64,000 bases of DNA from Allobosea sp. BK604 (GTDB taxonomy: Bacteria > Pseudomonadota > Alphaproteobacteria > Rhizobiales > Beijerinckiaceae): contig NZ_SLZF01000005.1 in NCBI RefSeq assembly GCF_004341515.1, forward strand, positions 62,001-126,000, given 5' to 3'. A program made the position numbers and the translations under genes. This document shows positions 26,735-35,507 of the stretch, one piece after another. The stretch's first letter is position 1; every line of letters begins with the position of its first letter. The notes under the pieces were generated by a model. The model searched no databases and had not been told where the DNA came from. It was given only the letters and a program-made list of their open reading frames with translations.

Positions 26735-27856
26735 ATGACGGCAGCCGCGGACATCACGGTGATCGGCGGCGGGCTCGTCGGAGCCGCGATCGCCTTCGGC
26801 CTCGCGCAGCAGCCCGGCATGCGGGTCGCGGTGCTCGACGAGGGCGATATCGCGCGCCGGGCCTCGCGGGCGAATTTCGCGCTGGTCTGGGTCTCGTCCA
26901 AGGGCGTCGGCATGCCCGAATACGCGACGTGGTCGATGGACTCCGCCGATGGCTGGGCCGGGCTCGCCGCATCGGTGCGCGAGATATCCGGCATCGACGT
27001 CGCCTATGAGCGGCCCGGCGGCTTCCTGATGTGCTTGTCGGATGCCGAGATGGATGCGCGCATCCGCACCATGAAGGTGATGCAGGCGCAGACCGGCGCG
27101 CCGCAATATGCCTACGAAATCCTCGACCATGCAGGCGTCAGGAAGCGCCTGCCCGCGATCGGCCCCGACGTGGTCGGGGCGATCTATTGCGATCTCGACG
27201 GCCATGTGAACTCGCTGCGCCTGTTCCGCGCGCTGCATGTCGCCATGGCGCGGCTCGGCGTCTCCTACCGGCCCGAGCACCCGGTCGACACCATCGTGCC
27301 CGGGCAGGACGGCTTTCGCATTCGCGGTCCCTGGGGCGAGTTCACGACTGGACGCGTCGTCCTGGCGGCCGGGCTCGACAATGCGCGGCTCGCCGCCATG
27401 GTCGGCCTGTCGGCGCCGGTCGTGCCCAGCAAGGGGCAGATCATCATCACCGAGAAGGCGGCGCCCTTCCTGAACTACCCGGTCCAGACCGTGCGCCAGA
27501 CCGACGAGGGCGGCGTCATGGTCGGCGACAGCCAGGAGGACCTGGGTTTCGACACGCAGGTGACCTACCCGGTGATCTCGGTGATGGCGCAGCGTGCGGT
27601 GCGCATGTTCCCGCTGCTCGCCGGGCTCAACGTGGTGCGCACCTGGTCGGCCTCGCGCGTGATGAGCCCGGACGGCTTCCCGATCTACGAGCAGTCGCGC
27701 GAATGGCCCGGCGCCTTCGTCGCCACCTGCCATTCCGGCGTCACGCTGGCGGCGGCGCATGCGCAGATCCTGGCCCCCGCGATCCGCGCTGGACGCCTGC
27801 CCGACGACCTGGCCTGTTTCTCGGCGAGGAGGCTGAATGTTCCGAAGGCTGCCTGA
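26735..27856 (+). CDS. FAD-dependent amino acid/amine dehydrogenase, catalytic subunit (HcnC/DadA-like)
   Basis: A 373-residue flavoprotein of the D-amino-acid oxidase fold with dinucleotide-binding motif VIGGGLVGAAIAFGLA at the N-terminus and a C-terminal WSASRVMSPDGFPIYE segment. It is the beta-like subunit in heterotrimers such as hydrogen cyanide synthase HcnABC, opine oxidase or D-hydroxyproline dehydrogenase. ATG 26735 follows the hyuB stop; GTG 26729 is an alternative overlapping it. It overlaps the following [2Fe-2S] gene by 20 bases. It likely oxidises a secondary amine or imino acid. Confidence 0.87.
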   Translation: MTAAADITVIGGGLVGAAIAFGLAQQPGMRVAVLDEGDIARRASRANFALVWVSSKGVGMPEYATWSMDSADGWAGLAASVREISGIDVAYERPGGFLMCLSDAEMDARIRTMKVMQAQTGAPQYAYEILDHAGVRKRLPAIGPDVVGAIYCDLDGHVNSLRLFRALHVAMARLGVSYRPEHPVDTIVPGQDGFRIRGPWGEFTTGRVVLAAGLDNARLAAMVGLSAPVVPSKGQIIITEKAAPFLNYPVQTVRQTDEGGVMVGDSQEDLGFDTQVTYPVISVMAQRAVRMFPLLAGLNVVRTWSASRVMSPDGFPIYEQSREWPGAFVATCHSGVTLAAAHAQILAPAIRAGRLPDDLACFSARRLNVPKAA

Positions 27857-28157
27857 GAGCGAAGAGGTGACGGTCCGCTTCTCCATCGACGGCCGATCCG
27901 TCACGGCGCGGGCCGGCGAAACGGTCGCGGCCGCCCTTCTCGCGACGGGCGTCGTCTCCTGCCGGACGACGCCCGTCGGCGGGCAGAAGCGCGCGCCCTA
28001 TTGCATGATGGGCGTCTGCTTCGAATGCCTCGTCACGATCGACGGCATCGGCAACCGCCAGGCCTGCCTCGTCCCGGTGAGCGAGGGCATGGCGGTCCGC
28101 AGCCAGCACGGCGCCCGCGCCATCGCCGACGAGCCTCTCGCGGAGGGCGCGCGATGA
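27837..28157 (+). CDS. [2Fe-2S]-binding small subunit of the amine dehydrogenase (HcnA-like)
   Basis: A 106-residue ferredoxin-like subunit with a conserved YCMMGVCFECLVTIDG motif and ACLVPV downstream, as in the gamma subunits of HcnABC-type dehydrogenases. It passes electrons between the two flavin subunits. Both ends overlap its neighbours (20 and 4 bases), indicating strict co-translation. Confidence 0.88.
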   Translation: MFRRLPESEEVTVRFSIDGRSVTARAGETVAAALLATGVVSCRTTPVGGQKRAPYCMMGVCFECLVTIDGIGNRQACLVPVSEGMAVRSQHGARAIADEPLAEGAR

Positions 28158-29602
28158 AGCAGCCGGGCACTGTCGGCGCGCTGGACGAGCGCTACGATCT
28201 TGCGGTCATCGGCGCCGGGCCGGCCGGGCTGTCCGCGGCGGCGGAGGCGGCAGAGGCCGGTCTTTCCGTGTTGCTGCTCGACGAGAACGGCGCCCCGGGC
28301 GGCCAGATCTATCGCGGTATCTCGGGCATGCCGGCGAAGCGCCGCGCCATCCTGGGCGCGGATTTCGTGCGAGGCGACGCCGTCGTCGAGCGCTTCGAGC
28401 GCAGCGCGGCGAGCTATGCCCGCCACGCCACGGTCTGGAGCCTGGCGCCCGACGGGCCGAAGGGCTTCGAGATCGGCGTCTCGCTCGCGGGGGCCGCCCG
28501 CCACATCCACGCGCGCGAGGTCGTGGCCGCGACGGGCGCGCATGAGCGGCCCTTCCCGATCCCGGGCTGGACCTTGCCGGGCGTCATGACGGCCGGTGCC
28601 GCCCAGATCGCGCTCAAGGCGAGCGCGCTCGTGCCGGCCGGGCGCGTCATCGTCGCCGGCTGCGGGCCGCTGCTCTTCCTCGTCACCGCCCAGCTCCTTG
28701 CCGCCGGCGCGGACATCGTCGCGGTGCTCGACACCGCCGAGCGCGGCAACTGGCGCCGGGCGCTGCCGCATCTGCCGGACTTCCTGCGTTCGCCCTATCT
28801 CGCCAAGGGCCTGCGCCTGATGCTGAAGGCCCGGCGGGCCCATTTCGCCGCCGGCGTGACCACGCTGAGGGCGGAAGCCGATGCGGACGGCAATCTCTCC
28901 CGCATCGTCTATGGCCAGGACGGCCGCGAGACGACGCTCTCCTGCGAGACGCTGCTGCTGCATCAGGGCGTCGTTCCCAACATCAACCTCGCCAATGCGG
29001 TGGGCTGCGAGCAGGACTGGGACGAGGCCGGGCTCTGCTTCGTTCCGCGCACCGATGCCTGGATGCAGACCAGCATTCCCGGCCTCAGCATCCCCGGCGA
29101 CGGCGCGGGCATCCGCGGCGCGGAGGCCGCGACGCTTGGCGGCACGCTTGCTGCGCTCGGCGCACTCTGCCGGCTCGGCCGGCTGACCGCTGAGGAGCGC
29201 GACCGGCGCGCGACGCCGATCAGGGCGGAATTCGAGCGCTACTCGGCCGGCCGCGCCTTTCTGGACGCGCTCTATCGTCCGCCCAAGGCCTTCCGGGTGC
29301 CGGAGGTGGCCGAGACCATCGTCTGCCGCTGCGAGGAGGTCACGGCTGGCGAGATCCGCGAGGCCGTCGCCGGCGGCGTCACCGGCCCGAACCAGCTCAA
29401 GATCTTCCTGCGCTGCGGCATGGGTCCCTGCCAAGGCCGGCAATGCAGCCTCACGGTCACCGAGTTGATCGCCGATGCGCGCGGCAGCGATGCCGCGACG
29501 GTCGGCTCCTATCACCAGCGCCCGCCCTTCAAGCCGGTCACGCTCGGCGAGCTCGCCGCGCTGCCGACGACCCCGGCGGCGGTCAAGGCGGTGGTGCGAT
29601 GA
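28154..29602 (+). CDS. FAD/NAD(P)-binding subunit with C-terminal BFD-like [2Fe-2S] domain (HcnB-like)
   Basis: A 482-residue alpha-type subunit. N-terminal FAD motif VIGAGPAGLSAAAEAAEAG, a pyridine-disulfide-reductase fold in the middle, and a C-terminal domain with Cys pattern VCRCEEVTAGEIREAV...CGMGPCQGRQC that binds iron-sulfur. ATG 28154 overlaps the previous stop as ATGA. With the two preceding genes it completes a heterotrimeric dehydrogenase that normally feeds electrons to the respiratory chain. Confidence 0.88.
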   Translation: MKQPGTVGALDERYDLAVIGAGPAGLSAAAEAAEAGLSVLLLDENGAPGGQIYRGISGMPAKRRAILGADFVRGDAVVERFERSAASYARHATVWSLAPDGPKGFEIGVSLAGAARHIHAREVVAATGAHERPFPIPGWTLPGVMTAGAAQIALKASALVPAGRVIVAGCGPLLFLVTAQLLAAGADIVAVLDTAERGNWRRALPHLPDFLRSPYLAKGLRLMLKARRAHFAAGVTTLRAEADADGNLSRIVYGQDGRETTLSCETLLLHQGVVPNINLANAVGCEQDWDEAGLCFVPRTDAWMQTSIPGLSIPGDGAGIRGAEAATLGGTLAALGALCRLGRLTAEERDRRATPIRAEFERYSAGRAFLDALYRPPKAFRVPEVAETIVCRCEEVTAGEIREAVAGGVTGPNQLKIFLRCGMGPCQGRQCSLTVTELIADARGSDAATVGSYHQRPPFKPVTLGELAALPTTPAAVKAVVR

Positions 29603-29621
29603 CGCACGCGCCCGCCCTGTC

Positions 29622-29721
29622 CAGAGCATTTCCGTGTTTCCTCGAAGCGCGAAAATTCGCTGGTTCGCTGTTTCAACGCATTTTCTTCACGCAAACCGGC
29701 ATCCACTTCGCTCGAAGGCGC
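29622..29721. repeat. Intergenic mosaic repeat, modules C and B
   Basis: A degraded module C (AGAGCATTTCCG, from 29622) followed by module B at 29675-29721 (CGCATTTTCTTCACGCAAACC then CACTTCGCTCGA). Inverted copies or relatives are at 35355, 45187 and 52583. It fills the convergent gap between the dehydrogenase operon and the LysR gene. Confidence 0.65.
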
Positions 29722-29727
29722 TCCAGC

Positions 29728-30630
29728 TCAGCCGAGCTTGCGCGCCAGCGCGGCGAATTCGCGCCTGAGATGCGCGATGAACTCGTCGCGGACGGCGGAT
29801 GGCGGCCGGGCGCTCGGGGTGAGCAGCGTCAGCTCGAACTGCACGGGATGGTCAAAGGGCCTGGCGACGAGATCGGCATTGGTCGGCGCCGCGGCGGTCA
29901 GCGGGTCGACGAGCGTCACGCCGGCGCCGACGCGCACGAATTCGCAAGCCGCCATGGAAAGCTGGGTGCTGGTGCGCAGGATGCGCGCGACGCCCTCCAT
30001 CGCGAAGATATCGTCGATGAGATGGCGCATCCGGTCCTCGTCGCCGAGCGAGATGAAGGGCTCGCCGGCGAGATCGGCAGGGAGGATCACATCCTTCCGG
30101 GCGAGGCGATGGCCGGGCGGCAGGACGCAGGCCCAGCGCCCACGGAACAGGTTCTCGCTGCTCACGGCCGGGTCGTCGACCGGCAGCACCGAGACGGCGG
30201 CATCGATCTGCTGGGAGATGGCGAGATCGATCAGCTTCGGCGTGTTCTGGACCTGCAGCGACACCGAGACGTCCTGCCTTTCGGCCTGGAACTGGCTGAT
30301 CATCGCCGGCAGGACGCTGAGGCCCGCCGTCGGCACGCCGGCGACGACGAGATGGCCGAAGCCCGCTCGCTTGAGATTGCTCGCGAGATGCTCGAGCCGG
30401 TTGAACTGGCCGAACACGCTCTTCGTCGCCTCGTAGAAGACGCGGGCCTCCGCCGTCGGCACCAGGCGTTGATGCTCGCGCCGGAACAGCACGAAGCCGA
30501 GCCGCGCTTCGAGCATGGTGATCAGCTTGCTCACGGCCGGTTGGGAGAGATTCATGCTCGCCGCTGCCCGTGAAATCCCTCCCGCTTCCATGACGCATCT
30601 GAAGGCGTCGAGCTGGCGCGTATTCAGCAC
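29728..30630 (-). CDS. LysR-family transcriptional regulator (divergent from polyamine-type importer)
   Basis: A 300-residue LysR-type regulator with N-terminal helix-turn-helix (LDAFRCVMEAGGISRAAASM, then QPAVSKLITMLEARLGFVLF) and an effector-binding domain. It sits between the hydantoinase-dehydrogenase operon (convergent) and a divergent ABC importer, so it probably controls the importer and perhaps both. Effector unknown. Confidence 0.9.
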   Translation of the reverse strand: MLNTRQLDAFRCVMEAGGISRAAASMNLSQPAVSKLITMLEARLGFVLFRREHQRLVPTAEARVFYEATKSVFGQFNRLEHLASNLKRAGFGHLVVAGVPTAGLSVLPAMISQFQAERQDVSVSLQVQNTPKLIDLAISQQIDAAVSVLPVDDPAVSSENLFRGRWACVLPPGHRLARKDVILPADLAGEPFISLGDEDRMRHLIDDIFAMEGVARILRTSTQLSMAACEFVRVGAGVTLVDPLTAAAPTNADLVARPFDHPVQFELTLLTPSARPPSAVRDEFIAHLRREFAALARKLG

Positions 30631-30725
30631 GTGTGAAACCCCGGCATTCGTTCCCCGTTCTTCGGTGCCCCGTTTTCGGCCAGCCTACAGGCAGCTCCCG
30701 TGCTTGGGGAGCCGGCCGGCTGCCC

Positions 30726-30744
30726 GGCATGCAGCCTTCATGCC
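30726..30744. promoter_or_regulatory. Inverted repeat in the LysR/importer intergenic region
   Basis: GGCATG (30726-30731) and CATGCC (30739-30744) flank seven bases, a spacing compatible with a LysR-type site. A second inverted repeat, GCTCCC/GGGAGC, lies just to its left. Functional role is inferred from position. Confidence 0.35.
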
Positions 30745-30858
30745 GTCAAACCGGGCGCGCCCTGGCGCGATGATGACCTTCCCCGCGATTGCCGGCGCTC
30801 ACCTGCCGACCCTACCCTCACCCCGGCGGTACCGCCGCGCCATGAAAGGAGCTGCCAG

Positions 30859-31953
30859 ATGACGTCTGCGATCCATCGGTCCAAGCCTGCATCTCGTCTG
30901 TGGAAGCCGACCCGGCGCTCACTGCTCGCCATGGGCGGCGCGGCCATCTGCGCGCCCTATCTCGGCTCCACCTCGCTGCGCGCCCAGGGCAAGGAGCTCG
31001 TCGTGCCGATGAGCGGCGGCTCGTTCATGACGATCTGGGGCAGCGAGGTCGCCGATACCTTCAAGAAGAAGACCGGCATCAGCGTGAAGATGGTGCCGGG
31101 CAACATGAAGACCCACGCCATGTCCTCGCTGGCGGCGAAGGGCAACCCGCCCTTCGATCTTGCCTTCGGCAATGGCGACGATTTCATCCAGCTTCTCGAC
31201 TCCGGCAAGCTGCTGCCGCTCTCGCCGGACAAGGTGCCGAATATCGACGACATCCACGTCAAGTTCAAAGAGCAATGGCAGGGCCACGGCTCGATGTTCG
31301 ACTATTTCAGCATCGGGCTCGCCTACGCGACCGACCAGGTGAAGAACCCGCCGGCCTCGTGGAAGGAGTTCGTCGAGCGCACGGTGAAGGGCGATTTCGG
31401 CGCCAACGTCTTCTTCAACGGGCTGAATGCCGGCGTGCGCGGGCCGGAGGTTCTGGTCAACCTTGCCCGCGCCCTCTCCGGCAGCGAGCAGAACGTCGAC
31501 GCCGCCTTCGACGCGCTGAAGCGCATGAAGCCGAACGTCTTCAAGTTCTTCGGCTCGATCAACGACCCGATCCTGATGCTCCTAAACGGCGAGGGCATCA
31601 TCGGGCCGAGCTGGGACGGGCGCACCTTCGTCGCGCAGGACGAATCGAACGGCAAGGTCGCCTTCGTGAAGCCGAGCGACGGCCTTGCCTCGAACGGCCC
31701 GGCGATCGGCGTGATCAAGGGCGGCAACGAGGACGCCGCCTATCAGCTCGTGAACCACGCGCTCAGTGTCGAGGTGCAGAAGCCCTTCTGCGAGAAGATG
31801 TTCTACGGCGCGGTCAACACCAAGGTCAGCTATAGCGGCTCGCTGGCCCAGCGCATCCCGAAGCCCGACGAGGTCAACGTCCCGAGCGAGCGCTTCATGG
31901 CCACCAACATGGGCGCCTGGATCAAGCGCTGGAACCAGGAGATCGCAAGCTGA
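30859..31953 (+). CDS. Extracellular solute-binding protein of a polyamine-type ABC transporter
   Basis: A 364-residue periplasmic binding protein (spermidine/putrescine or iron-type class). The N-terminus holds a twin-arginine-like motif TRRSLLAMGG followed by a hydrophobic stretch and SLRAQ cleavage, suggesting Tat export. Mature motifs: MSGGSFMTIWGSEVADTFKK and FGSINDPILMLLNGEG. ATG 30859 has AAAGGAG eight bases upstream. Its stop overlaps the permease start. Specificity unknown; operon position beside the hydantoinase cluster suggests a nitrogen compound. Confidence 0.87.
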   Translation: MTSAIHRSKPASRLWKPTRRSLLAMGGAAICAPYLGSTSLRAQGKELVVPMSGGSFMTIWGSEVADTFKKKTGISVKMVPGNMKTHAMSSLAAKGNPPFDLAFGNGDDFIQLLDSGKLLPLSPDKVPNIDDIHVKFKEQWQGHGSMFDYFSIGLAYATDQVKNPPASWKEFVERTVKGDFGANVFFNGLNAGVRGPEVLVNLARALSGSEQNVDAAFDALKRMKPNVFKFFGSINDPILMLLNGEGIIGPSWDGRTFVAQDESNGKVAFVKPSDGLASNGPAIGVIKGGNEDAAYQLVNHALSVEVQKPFCEKMFYGAVNTKVSYSGSLAQRIPKPDEVNVPSERFMATNMGAWIKRWNQEIAS

Positions 31954-32834
31954 GCGCGCTCGCCCAACCAGCCGCGGCGGCGCTGCCGGCGCGCGAGGCC
32001 GCACCACGCAAGGATCGCTCGCCGGTCTTCGCCGCGGTCGGCCCCGCCTGCCTCTATGTCGCCGTCCTGCTCGTCCTGCCCTTCGCCTATCTCGTCTATC
32101 TCAGCCTGCATTCGGGCGAGTCCGACGGGCTCACGCTCGCGAACTATGTCGAGATCTTCACCGGCCGGATCTATCTGGAAAGCCTGTGGGGCACGTTGCA
32201 GCTCGGCGTCAGCGTGACGCTGCTGACCTTGCTGCTCGGCTATCCCGTCGCCTATTACATCGCCCAGTCCGGCTCACGCTTCGCCATGTTCACCATGGCG
32301 GTGATCATCCTGCCGCTCTTCGTCAGCGTCGTGGTGCGCAGCTTCGGCTGGATGATCCTGTTCGGACGGCAGGGCAACGTGAACCGCCTGCTGATCTCGC
32401 TCGGCATCACCGACAAGCCGCTGCAGCTGCTCTACACCCCCGGCGCCGTCACGGTCGGCCTCGTGCATATCCTCGCGCCGCTGATGATCCTGCCGATCGC
32501 CTCGGTGCTGCGCGGGCAGGATCCCGCCCTGCGCGAGGCGGCGAGCAGCCTCGGCGCCTCGCGCGCCAAGGTGTTCTGGACCGTCACCCTGCCGCTCAGC
32601 CTGCCCGGCATCGCCGCCGGCTGCGTGCTGGTGCTGGCGCATGTGATCGCGGCCTTCGTGCTGCCGGCCCTGATCGGCTCCGACCGTGTCCGCCTGATGG
32701 CGACGATGATCTACCAGCAGGTCATGACCGCCAATAATCTGGCGCTCGGCGCGGCGCTTGCCGTGGTCATGGTCGTCGCGACCTTCGCCCTCCTGGCGCT
32801 TGCCGGCTTCGTCACGCGGAGGTCCCGTGACTGA
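31950..32834 (+). CDS. Polyamine-type ABC transporter permease 1, apparent CTG start
   Basis: A 294-residue PotB-like permease. The coding frame with its first membrane segment (VGPACLYVAVLLVLPFAYLV, about residues 31-50) contains no ATG, GTG or TTG until TTG 32196. That TTG would delete the first segment and the following periplasmic part. CTG 31950 overlaps the previous stop as CTGA and is preceded by AGGAGA with a 7-base spacer, an ideal ribosome site. I therefore place the start at CTG. The EAA loop LREAASSLGASRAKVFWTVT is intact. It is followed by a second permease overlapping it by 8 bases. Confidence 0.85.
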   Translation: MSALAQPAAAALPAREAAPRKDRSPVFAAVGPACLYVAVLLVLPFAYLVYLSLHSGESDGLTLANYVEIFTGRIYLESLWGTLQLGVSVTLLTLLLGYPVAYYIAQSGSRFAMFTMAVIILPLFVSVVVRSFGWMILFGRQGNVNRLLISLGITDKPLQLLYTPGAVTVGLVHILAPLMILPIASVLRGQDPALREAASSLGASRAKVFWTVTLPLSLPGIAAGCVLVLAHVIAAFVLPALIGSDRVRLMATMIYQQVMTANNLALGAALAVVMVVATFALLALAGFVTRRSRD

Positions 32835-33669
32835 CAGCGCAACCGCCTCGACCCCGACGATGCCGCGCCGCACGACCCGGCGCTTCGACCTCGCGCGCAC
32901 CGCCCTCTTCGCCTATGTCGTGCTCTTCCTGCTGTTCATCCTCGCGCCGCTCATCGTGGTGATCGGCTCCTCCTTCGAGCCGCGCGAGCTCCTGCGCTTC
33001 CCGCCGCAGGGCCTGTCGCTGCGCTGGTACCATCAGGCGCTGAACAGCGACCTCTTCGTCGGCGCGGCCTGGAACAGCCTCATCATCGCCGTGCTGGCGA
33101 CGCTGGGCGCGCTGCTGCTCGGCGTGCCTGCCGCCTACGGGCTGGCGCGCTTCGATTTCAGGGGCCGCGAGGCCGTCTCCGGCCTGCTGAACTCGCCGCT
33201 GCTCGTGCCGGAACTGGTCATGGGCCTGGCGCTGCTGCAGATCCTGGCCGGGCTGCACATCGCCTCCTCGCTCGTCACCCTGACTTTCGGCCACATCCTG
33301 ATCTGCCTGCCCTATGTCGTGCGCACCATCCATTCGGCCGTGCTCGGCGTCGACCGCTCGATCGAGGAGGCCGCCGCCAATCTCGGCGCCGCGCGCTGGC
33401 GGATCTATCTGACGATCCTGCTGCCGATCATCCGCCCGGCGCTCTACGCGGCGATCCTGTTCTCCTTCCTGATGAGCTTCGACAACGCGGTGCTCTCGCT
33501 CTTCCTCGTCTCGGCGCGGACCTCGACCCTGCCGATCTCGGTCTACAACTACGTCCAGTACAGCCTCGACCCGGCCATCGCCGCGGTCTCGACCCTCCTG
33601 ATGGCGGTTTCCGTCGTCGCCCTCTTCACGGCGAGCCGTCTGGTTCCCCTCGATCGGATCAAGCAATGA
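32827..33669 (+). CDS. Polyamine-type ABC transporter permease 2
   Basis: A 280-residue PotC-like inner-membrane permease. GTG 32827 is preferred (GGAGG about 5 bases upstream, overlapping the preceding stop). The first membrane segment is LFAYVVLFLLFILAPLIVVI, and the EAA loop reads IEEAAANLGAARWRIYLTIL. It overlaps the ATPase gene by 4 bases. Confidence 0.9.
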   Translation: MTDSATASTPTMPRRTTRRFDLARTALFAYVVLFLLFILAPLIVVIGSSFEPRELLRFPPQGLSLRWYHQALNSDLFVGAAWNSLIIAVLATLGALLLGVPAAYGLARFDFRGREAVSGLLNSPLLVPELVMGLALLQILAGLHIASSLVTLTFGHILICLPYVVRTIHSAVLGVDRSIEEAAANLGAARWRIYLTILLPIIRPALYAAILFSFLMSFDNAVLSLFLVSARTSTLPISVYNYVQYSLDPAIAAVSTLLMAVSVVALFTASRLVPLDRIKQ

Positions 33670-34781
33670 GACTGGAGCAGGCCCCTCGTCCCGCCCCTGC
33701 CGGCGCATCGGTGCGCGTCGAGGGGCTGCGCATCGGCTATGGCACGCTCGAAGTGGTCAAGGGCATCGATCTGGACGTCGCGCCGGGCGAGATCATCACC
33801 CTGCTCGGCCCGAGCGGCTGCGGCAAGACGACGACCCTGCGCGCCATCGCGGGCTTCGTCTCGCCGAGCCACGGCGCCATCCGCCTGAACGGCCGCGACG
33901 TCACCGAGGTGCCGCCGAACAAGCGCAATATCGGCCTCGTCTTCCAGGGCTACGCCCTGTTCCCGCATATGAGCGTGTTCGACAACGTCGCCTATGGCCT
34001 GCGCATGCGGAAGGTGCCGGCGCCGGAGATCCGCGAGCGCGTCGGGCGCGCGCTCGCGCTGGTCAAGCTCGAACGCTTCGCCGAGCGCAAGCCGCGCCAG
34101 CTCTCGGGCGGGCAGCAGCAGCGCGTCGCCATCGCGCGGGCGCTGGTGATCGAGCCGGACGTGCTGCTGCTCGACGAGCCGCTCTCCAATCTCGACGCCA
34201 AGCTGCGCCACGAGATGCGCGTCGAGCTGCGCCGCCTGCTCAAGGACATGGGCATCGCCTCGATCTTCGTCACGCACGACCAGGAGGAGGCGATCGTGCT
34301 CTCCGACCGCGTCGTGCTGATGAACGAGGGCCGGATCGAGCAGGAAGGCACGCCGGAGACCATGTACAACCGCCCCGGCAGCCTGTTCGCGGCTGCCTTC
34401 CTCGGCCAGGCCAATTTCCTCAAGGGCACCGTCCACGAGCTCGGGACCGACGGCATGGCCACGATCGACGTCGAGGGAGAACGCTTCCGTGCGCCGACGA
34501 GTGGGCCGCTCGCGCGCGGCGCTGCCGCGACGCTCGTCGTCAAATGCGAACGGCTCGAGCTCGCAGCCGCGCCGCGGCCCGGCTGGAGCCAGGCGCAATG
34601 CAGCTTCGAGGCCGCGAATTTCCTCGGGCCCGCGGTCCAGTTGCAATGCAGCTTCAGGGGCCAGCGCCTGGTCGGCCTGCTCTCGGCGACAACGGGCAGC
34701 GACATCGCACTCGCGCCCGGCGCGCCGATCACGCTGTCATGGAACGAGGCCGACGGGCTGATCTTTCCGCGCAGCGAATGA
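33666..34781 (+). CDS. Polyamine-type ABC transporter ATPase (PotA-like)
   Basis: A 371-residue ATPase with Walker A GPSGCGKTTT, Q-loop FQGYALFPHM, signature LSGGQQQRV, Walker [12 protein letters not shown] and H-loop THDQEEA. A C-terminal TOBE domain (about 280-365) probably binds a regulatory ligand. It is the energising subunit for the permeases at 31950-33669. Confidence 0.93.
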   Translation: MRLEQAPRPAPAGASVRVEGLRIGYGTLEVVKGIDLDVAPGEIITLLGPSGCGKTTTLRAIAGFVSPSHGAIRLNGRDVTEVPPNKRNIGLVFQGYALFPHMSVFDNVAYGLRMRKVPAPEIRERVGRALALVKLERFAERKPRQLSGGQQQRVAIARALVIEPDVLLLDEPLSNLDAKLRHEMRVELRRLLKDMGIASIFVTHDQEEAIVLSDRVVLMNEGRIEQEGTPETMYNRPGSLFAAAFLGQANFLKGTVHELGTDGMATIDVEGERFRAPTSGPLARGAAATLVVKCERLELAAAPRPGWSQAQCSFEAANFLGPAVQLQCSFRGQRLVGLLSATTGSDIALAPGAPITLSWNEADGLIFPRSE

Positions 34782-34821
34782 GACCTGCTCCAGCCCCTGT
34801 GCAGCCGATCGGGAGCACGAC

Positions 34822-35355
34822 ATGAGTGCCGAACACGCTTTGCCCGAGGTCCGCGTCGAGACGGAGTGCGGCGGCTTCACCATCCGCGTGAACACGGACA
34901 AGGCGCCGGTCAGCTCGGCGACGTTCCTCGCGCATGTGCGCGGCGGCCATCTCGACGGCAGCTCCGTCTTCCGCATCCTCAACGAGCGCAACCAGCCCGA
35001 CGACCTTCACAAGGTCAGCACCGTGCAATGGGGCTGGTACGAGCAGAAGGACAACACCCTGCCCTTCGAGCGGCCGCCGATCGAGCCGACCAGCGTCACC
35101 GGCCTGCGCCATGTGCGCGGCACGATGTCGATGGCGCGGCGCGGCACCGGCACGCCGGGCTCGGAATATTTCATCATCCTGCGCGACGAGCCGGAGCTCG
35201 ATTTCGGCGGCAGGCGCAATCCGGACGGACAGGGCTTCTCCGCCTTCGCCCGGGTGATCGAGGGTTTCGATACGCTGGAGCGCCTGCACGCGCGCGGCGA
35301 GGACGGGCAGTTCGTGAAGCGACCAATCCCGGTGCTGTCCGTCCGAGAGCTTTAG
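34822..35355 (+). CDS. Divergent cyclophilin-type peptidyl-prolyl isomerase
   Basis: A 177-residue cytoplasmic cyclophilin-fold protein, 40 bases after the ATPase and probably in the importer operon. The family signatures FRI (F50, R51) and GTMSMARRGTGTPGSEYFIIL are recognisable, but several catalytic-site residues differ. The usual QGGD is VQWGW, and the Gln of SQFF is Glu. The conserved Trp/His after it are absent (EPELDFGG). Prolyl isomerase activity is therefore doubtful. A foldase for the binding protein is unlikely without a signal peptide. A catabolic or ligand-binding role is possible. Confidence 0.82.
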   Translation: MSAEHALPEVRVETECGGFTIRVNTDKAPVSSATFLAHVRGGHLDGSSVFRILNERNQPDDLHKVSTVQWGWYEQKDNTLPFERPPIEPTSVTGLRHVRGTMSMARRGTGTPGSEYFIILRDEPELDFGGRRNPDGQGFSAFARVIEGFDTLERLHARGEDGQFVKRPIPVLSVREL

Positions 35356-35505
35356 CGCATTTTCGAGCGAAGTGGATACCGGTTCGCGTGAAGAAAATGC
35401 GTCAAAACAAATAGATAGAGCATTTTCGCGGTTCGAAGAAACGCCGAAATGCTCTGGCGCATCGGCCCGAAACGTCGCTCGCGGCTTTCGGAGAAAGCCG
35501 ATGCG
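35355..35505. repeat. Intergenic mosaic repeat cluster, modules B, C and A in series
   Basis: Module B at 35355-35402 (GCATTTTC / GAAAATGC arms, interior GAAGTGGATACCGGTTCGCG). Module C hairpin at 35417-35456 (AGAGCATTTTCGCG / CGCCGAAATGCTCT). Module A at 35458-35505 (CGCATCGGC / GCCGATGCG). Located between the stops of convergent genes, it may serve both as a terminator. Confidence 0.8.
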
Positions 35506-35507
35506 AG

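Noticed and set aside
32196-32834. TTG 32196 as the start of the first polyamine-type permease
   Set aside because: It would remove the first membrane segment and leave a 246-base gap with coding character in the same frame.
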